Below are positions 5,452-7,875 of a stretch of 7,875 bases of DNA, piece by piece. Position 1 is the stretch's first letter; each line of letters starts with the position of its first letter. The stretch comes from Thermotoga sp. (GTDB lineage: Bacteria > Thermotogota > Thermotogae > B3-G13). The position numbers were made by a program, and so were the translations under genes. The DNA lies in NCBI GenBank assembly GCA_003641555.1, contig QNAT01000044.1:1-7875 (forward strand), read 5' to 3'. Under the pieces are notes generated by a model that saw only the letters and a list, made by a program, of their open reading frames with translations, was not told where the DNA came from and searched no databases.

Positions 5452-7464
5452 ATGGGAAACTTTCAAGAAAAGATCATCTTTATATGGGACCTGGCGGACT
5501 TGCTGAGAGGGGTATATAAAAGAAATGAATATCAAAAGGTAATTCTTCCTTTTACGGTGCTTAAACGATTTGATTGTGTCTTAAACGATTCTAAAAAAGC
5601 CGTTCTTGAAACTTACAACAGATATAAAGGCAAGTTTGAAAATATGGAACCTGTTCTTTTAAATGCAGCAAAGGATAAAAATGGGAATCCACTGGGATTC
5701 TACAACTACTCAAAATATGATTTTAAGACTCTGCTTGAGGATCCTGAACACATTGAACAGAATTTAATGCATTATCTTGACTGTTTCAGTAAGAATGTGC
5801 AGGATATCTTCGAGAATTTTCATATCAAAGACCATATTGCCAGATTGGCTAAAGCTGACCTCCTGTTCCTTTTAATTAAAAAGTTTTCTGAATCAAAGGT
5901 TGACTTACACCCTGACGTGGTTTCCAACCACGAAATGGGCACTATTTTTGAAGAGTTGATCAGAAAGTTTGCAGAACAGTCGAACGAAGAGGCTGGAGAA
6001 CACTTTACACCCAGAGATGTTGTTAAATTAATGACCAAATTGATATTTGTTGAGAATGGAATACATTTAAAACAGAAAAATCTCGTTAGATTGGTTTATG
6101 ACCCTGCCTGTGGCACAGGGGGTATGCTCACGAGTTGTAAGGAGTTTATCATGAGCATAAATAAGGATGTGGATGTTGTTCTATTTGGGCAAGAAATAAA
6201 TGAGGAAATTTACGCCATATGTAAATCAGACATGTTAATGAAGGGAGAAGATGCTGGTAAGATCAAAGGCCCATTAAGTACATTATCAAAAGATCAGTTT
6301 CCTGATATGAAATTTGATTTTATCATCTCCAATCCCCCTTACGGCAGAAAATGGGAACAGGATAAAGATGCTGTGAAAAAAGAGGCTGAAAGAGGGTTTG
6401 AAGGGAGATTCGGAGCTGGACTACCGAGGATAAATGATGGGCAGTTGTTATTTTTACAACATATGATCTCAAAAATGAAGATCAAGGAGAAATCGAGAAT
6501 TGCTGTTATTACAAACGGTTCTCCGTTGTTTACAGGAGATGCTGGGCAGGGAGAAAGTGATATAAGAAAATGGATGATTGAAAATGATTATGTTGAGGCT
6601 ATAATCGCCCTGCCAGATCAATTGTTTTTCAACACAGGCATTCATACATATATCTGGGTATTGACCAATGAAAAACCTTCAGAGAGGGTCGGAAAGATAC
6701 AGTTGATTAATGCTGTATCTTTCTTTAAAAAAATGCGGAAAAGTTTGGGAAATAAGAGAAATTATCTCTCTGATGATGATATTAACGAAATTGTTAAACT
6801 ACATGATAAATTTGAAAAAAATAAATATTGTAAGATTTTTGATAATGAAGAATTTGGCTATACCAGGGTAACTGTTGAGAGACCTTTACAGTTGAATTAC
6901 CGGGTTAGTGAAGAGAGGTTGGAGAATCTTTATTCTGTTAATGCATTTGCAAAACTGACAGAGAGCAAGCAGAAAGATCCTGAATTAAAGCTAAAAGAAG
7001 AAGAGGAAGGAAAGAAGAAACAGGAAGAGATAATTACTGCTTTAAAAACTATTGGAGATAAATTATACAAGAATTGGGATGAGTTTGAAGCAAAAATTAA
7101 GGATGCTTTGAGAGAGCTTGATTTATCTCCAAATTTCATTAAAAATATTATTCTGGCTTTATCCGAGCATGATGATTCTGCTGATTATGTTCTGGATAAA
7201 AAAGGCAATAAATTGCCAGATCCTAAATTAAGGGATTCTGAGAAGATTCCATTAAAGCAGGACATTAAAGAATATTTTGAAAAAGAGGTCAGTCCCTATT
7301 ATCCAGATGCCTGGATGGACAGAAAAAAGGATAAGGTTGGTTATGAGATTAACTTTACAAAGTATTTCTATGAATATAAGCCGCCAAGACCTCTGGAAGA
7401 GATAGAGAAAGATATTAAAGAGGTTACTGGTGAGATTCAGGAATTGATAAAAGAGGAACTGTGA
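5452..7464 (+). CDS. hsdM: Type I restriction-modification system DNA methyltransferase subunit, long form
   Basis: HsdM transfers a methyl group from S-adenosylmethionine to adenine N6 within the site chosen by HsdS, and with HsdR forms the restriction complex. Residues 10-150 form the helical HsdM N-terminal domain (WDLADLLRGVYKRNEYQKVI). GEHFTPRDVVKLM (182-194) leads into the SAM-binding motif I DPACGTGG (217-224), QEIN at 247-250 and the catalytic motif IV NPPYG (294-298). RINDGQLLFLQHM (326-338) and FFNTGIHTYIWVL (392-404) are also typical. The protein has 670 residues, while many HsdM proteins are nearer 500. The extra part is a Lys/Glu-rich probable coiled coil (about 502-535), a helical segment, and a tail starting near RDSEKIPLKQDIKEYF that I recognise from other long HsdM proteins and that includes YEYKPPRPLEEIE. 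It overlaps the next gene by one base. hsdS and hsdR are not in the window. Arginine is nearly always AGA/AGG, unlike glyS, which hints at transfer. Confidence 0.95.
   Translation: MGNFQEKIIFIWDLADLLRGVYKRNEYQKVILPFTVLKRFDCVLNDSKKAVLETYNRYKGKFENMEPVLLNAAKDKNGNPLGFYNYSKYDFKTLLEDPEHIEQNLMHYLDCFSKNVQDIFENFHIKDHIARLAKADLLFLLIKKFSESKVDLHPDVVSNHEMGTIFEELIRKFAEQSNEEAGEHFTPRDVVKLMTKLIFVENGIHLKQKNLVRLVYDPACGTGGMLTSCKEFIMSINKDVDVVLFGQEINEEIYAICKSDMLMKGEDAGKIKGPLSTLSKDQFPDMKFDFIISNPPYGRKWEQDKDAVKKEAERGFEGRFGAGLPRINDGQLLFLQHMISKMKIKEKSRIAVITNGSPLFTGDAGQGESDIRKWMIENDYVEAIIALPDQLFFNTGIHTYIWVLTNEKPSERVGKIQLINAVSFFKKMRKSLGNKRNYLSDDDINEIVKLHDKFEKNKYCKIFDNEEFGYTRVTVERPLQLNYRVSEERLENLYSVNAFAKLTESKQKDPELKLKEEEEGKKKQEEIITALKTIGDKLYKNWDEFEAKIKDALRELDLSPNFIKNIILALSEHDDSADYVLDKKGNKLPDPKLRDSEKIPLKQDIKEYFEKEVSPYYPDAWMDRKKDKVGYEINFTKYFYEYKPPRPLEEIEKDIKEVTGEIQELIKEEL
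7452..7457 (+). promoter_or_regulatory. Shine-Dalgarno site of the AlbA_2-domain gene, inside the end of hsdM
   Basis: AGAGGA lies 6 nt before the ATG at 7464 and overlaps the last codons of hsdM. Together with the TGATG stop/start overlap it indicates translational coupling. Confidence 0.65.
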
Positions 7465-7875
7465 TGAATAAATCTGAATTAATTGAAAAGTTAGAAGATA
7501 TTGAATGGGAAGATTTTGAAGTTAAGGAGGCAAAATCAGAAATTCCAAAGAGCAGTTGGGCAACTGCTTCTGCATTTTCCAATACTGCTGGTGGATGGTT
7601 AATTTTTGGCGTAAGAAAAAATAAAAAAGAATATGAGATAATCGGGGTTAAAAATCCGGAGAAGATAGAACAGGATTTTACAACTGTTCTACATAATGGT
7701 AAAAAGTTTAATAAAAGGATAGATGTAAAATCTAAAAAATATAATTTTAAAGATAAAGCTGTTTTATCCTTTTATATCCCTCAAAAATCATCAGGAGAGA
7801 AACCTATCTATTTTAATTCTCCAAAAAATACTTTCATATGGACAGGAAGCGGAGACCAGAGAGCAACGCAAGAAG
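7464..7875 (+). CDS. AlbA_2/Schlafen-type putative DNA-binding protein, partial
   Basis: The ATG at 7464 overlaps the hsdM stop in a TGATG arrangement. The frame stays open to the window edge, giving 137 residues with the C-terminus missing. The pattern WEDFEVKEAKSEIP (15-28), SAFSNTAGGWLIFGV (36-50), IIGVKNPEKI (59-68) and the terminal GSGDQRATQE (128-137) matches the Schlafen AlbA_2 domain (Pfam PF04326). That domain is often at the N-terminus of proteins annotated as ATP-binding, RecG-like or transcriptional regulators. Relatives usually continue for another 200-400 residues with helicase-like C-terminal or winged-helix parts. In some Schlafen proteins the related fold is a nuclease, so either DNA/RNA binding or cleavage is possible. 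Genes of this family are known companions in type I restriction operons, inserted between hsdM and hsdS or hsdR, but their task is unclear. It is strongly A-rich like hsdM. Domain assignment is confident; role is not. Confidence 0.8.
   Translation, partial: MNKSELIEKLEDIEWEDFEVKEAKSEIPKSSWATASAFSNTAGGWLIFGVRKNKKEYEIIGVKNPEKIEQDFTTVLHNGKKFNKRIDVKSKKYNFKDKAVLSFYIPQKSSGEKPIYFNSPKNTFIWTGSGDQRATQE

Noticed and set aside
5820..7139. Minus-strand open frames at 5820-6038 and 6930-7139 inside hsdM
   Set aside because: They are antisense shadows of the methyltransferase gene; the second mirrors the Lys/Glu-rich coiled coil as a Ser/Phe-rich peptide.

Overview
The window looks like a moderately A+T-rich genome of a diderm bacterium. 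Glycyl-tRNA synthetase is the split alpha/beta type, and a neighbouring gene encodes a signal-peptide protein with a beta-barrel-like C-terminus. By recollection the GlyQ protein resembles the Thermotoga-type enzyme, so a member of Thermotogota or a relative is a reasonable guess. This is inference, not a database result.

Layout. (1) Minus strand, 1-1700: a probable two-gene operon reading leftwards, with a predicted exported beta-barrel protein (762-1700) followed 16 bp later by a polytopic membrane protein of the lysylphosphatidylglycerol synthase/flippase-like family (1-745, cut off by the window edge). (2) 1701-1804: a divergent regulatory region. It holds a strong extended -10 promoter and Shine-Dalgarno for glyQ, and a Shine-Dalgarno and weaker -10 for the minus-strand operon. 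(3) 1805-2701: glyQ, the catalytic alpha subunit of glycyl-tRNA synthetase, with a GTG start. (4) 2702-3313: a 612-bp non-coding spacer packed with inverted repeats, including a 97-bp compound palindrome with at least two degenerate relatives. It ends in a glyS promoter nearly identical to the glyQ promoter. (5) 3314-5386: glyS, the beta subunit. (6) 5452-7464: hsdM, the modification subunit of a type I restriction-modification system, in a long form with a C-terminal extension. (7) 7464-7875: the 5' part of an AlbA_2/Schlafen-type putative DNA-binding protein, translationally coupled to hsdM.

How it works together. GlyQ and GlyS form one alpha2beta2 enzyme, so the spacer separates two genes whose products are needed in a fixed ratio. 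The matched promoters may be how balance is kept. The right-hand part is the beginning of an accessory defence locus: HsdM would methylate adenine in the host's own sites, while the specificity and restriction subunits must lie beyond the window. The AlbA_2 protein inserted directly after hsdM is a recurrent but poorly explained companion of such operons. Nothing in the window demonstrates a wholly new system. The most unusual parts are the repeat-rich glyQ-glyS spacer with its duplicated promoter and the hsdM/AlbA_2 coupling.
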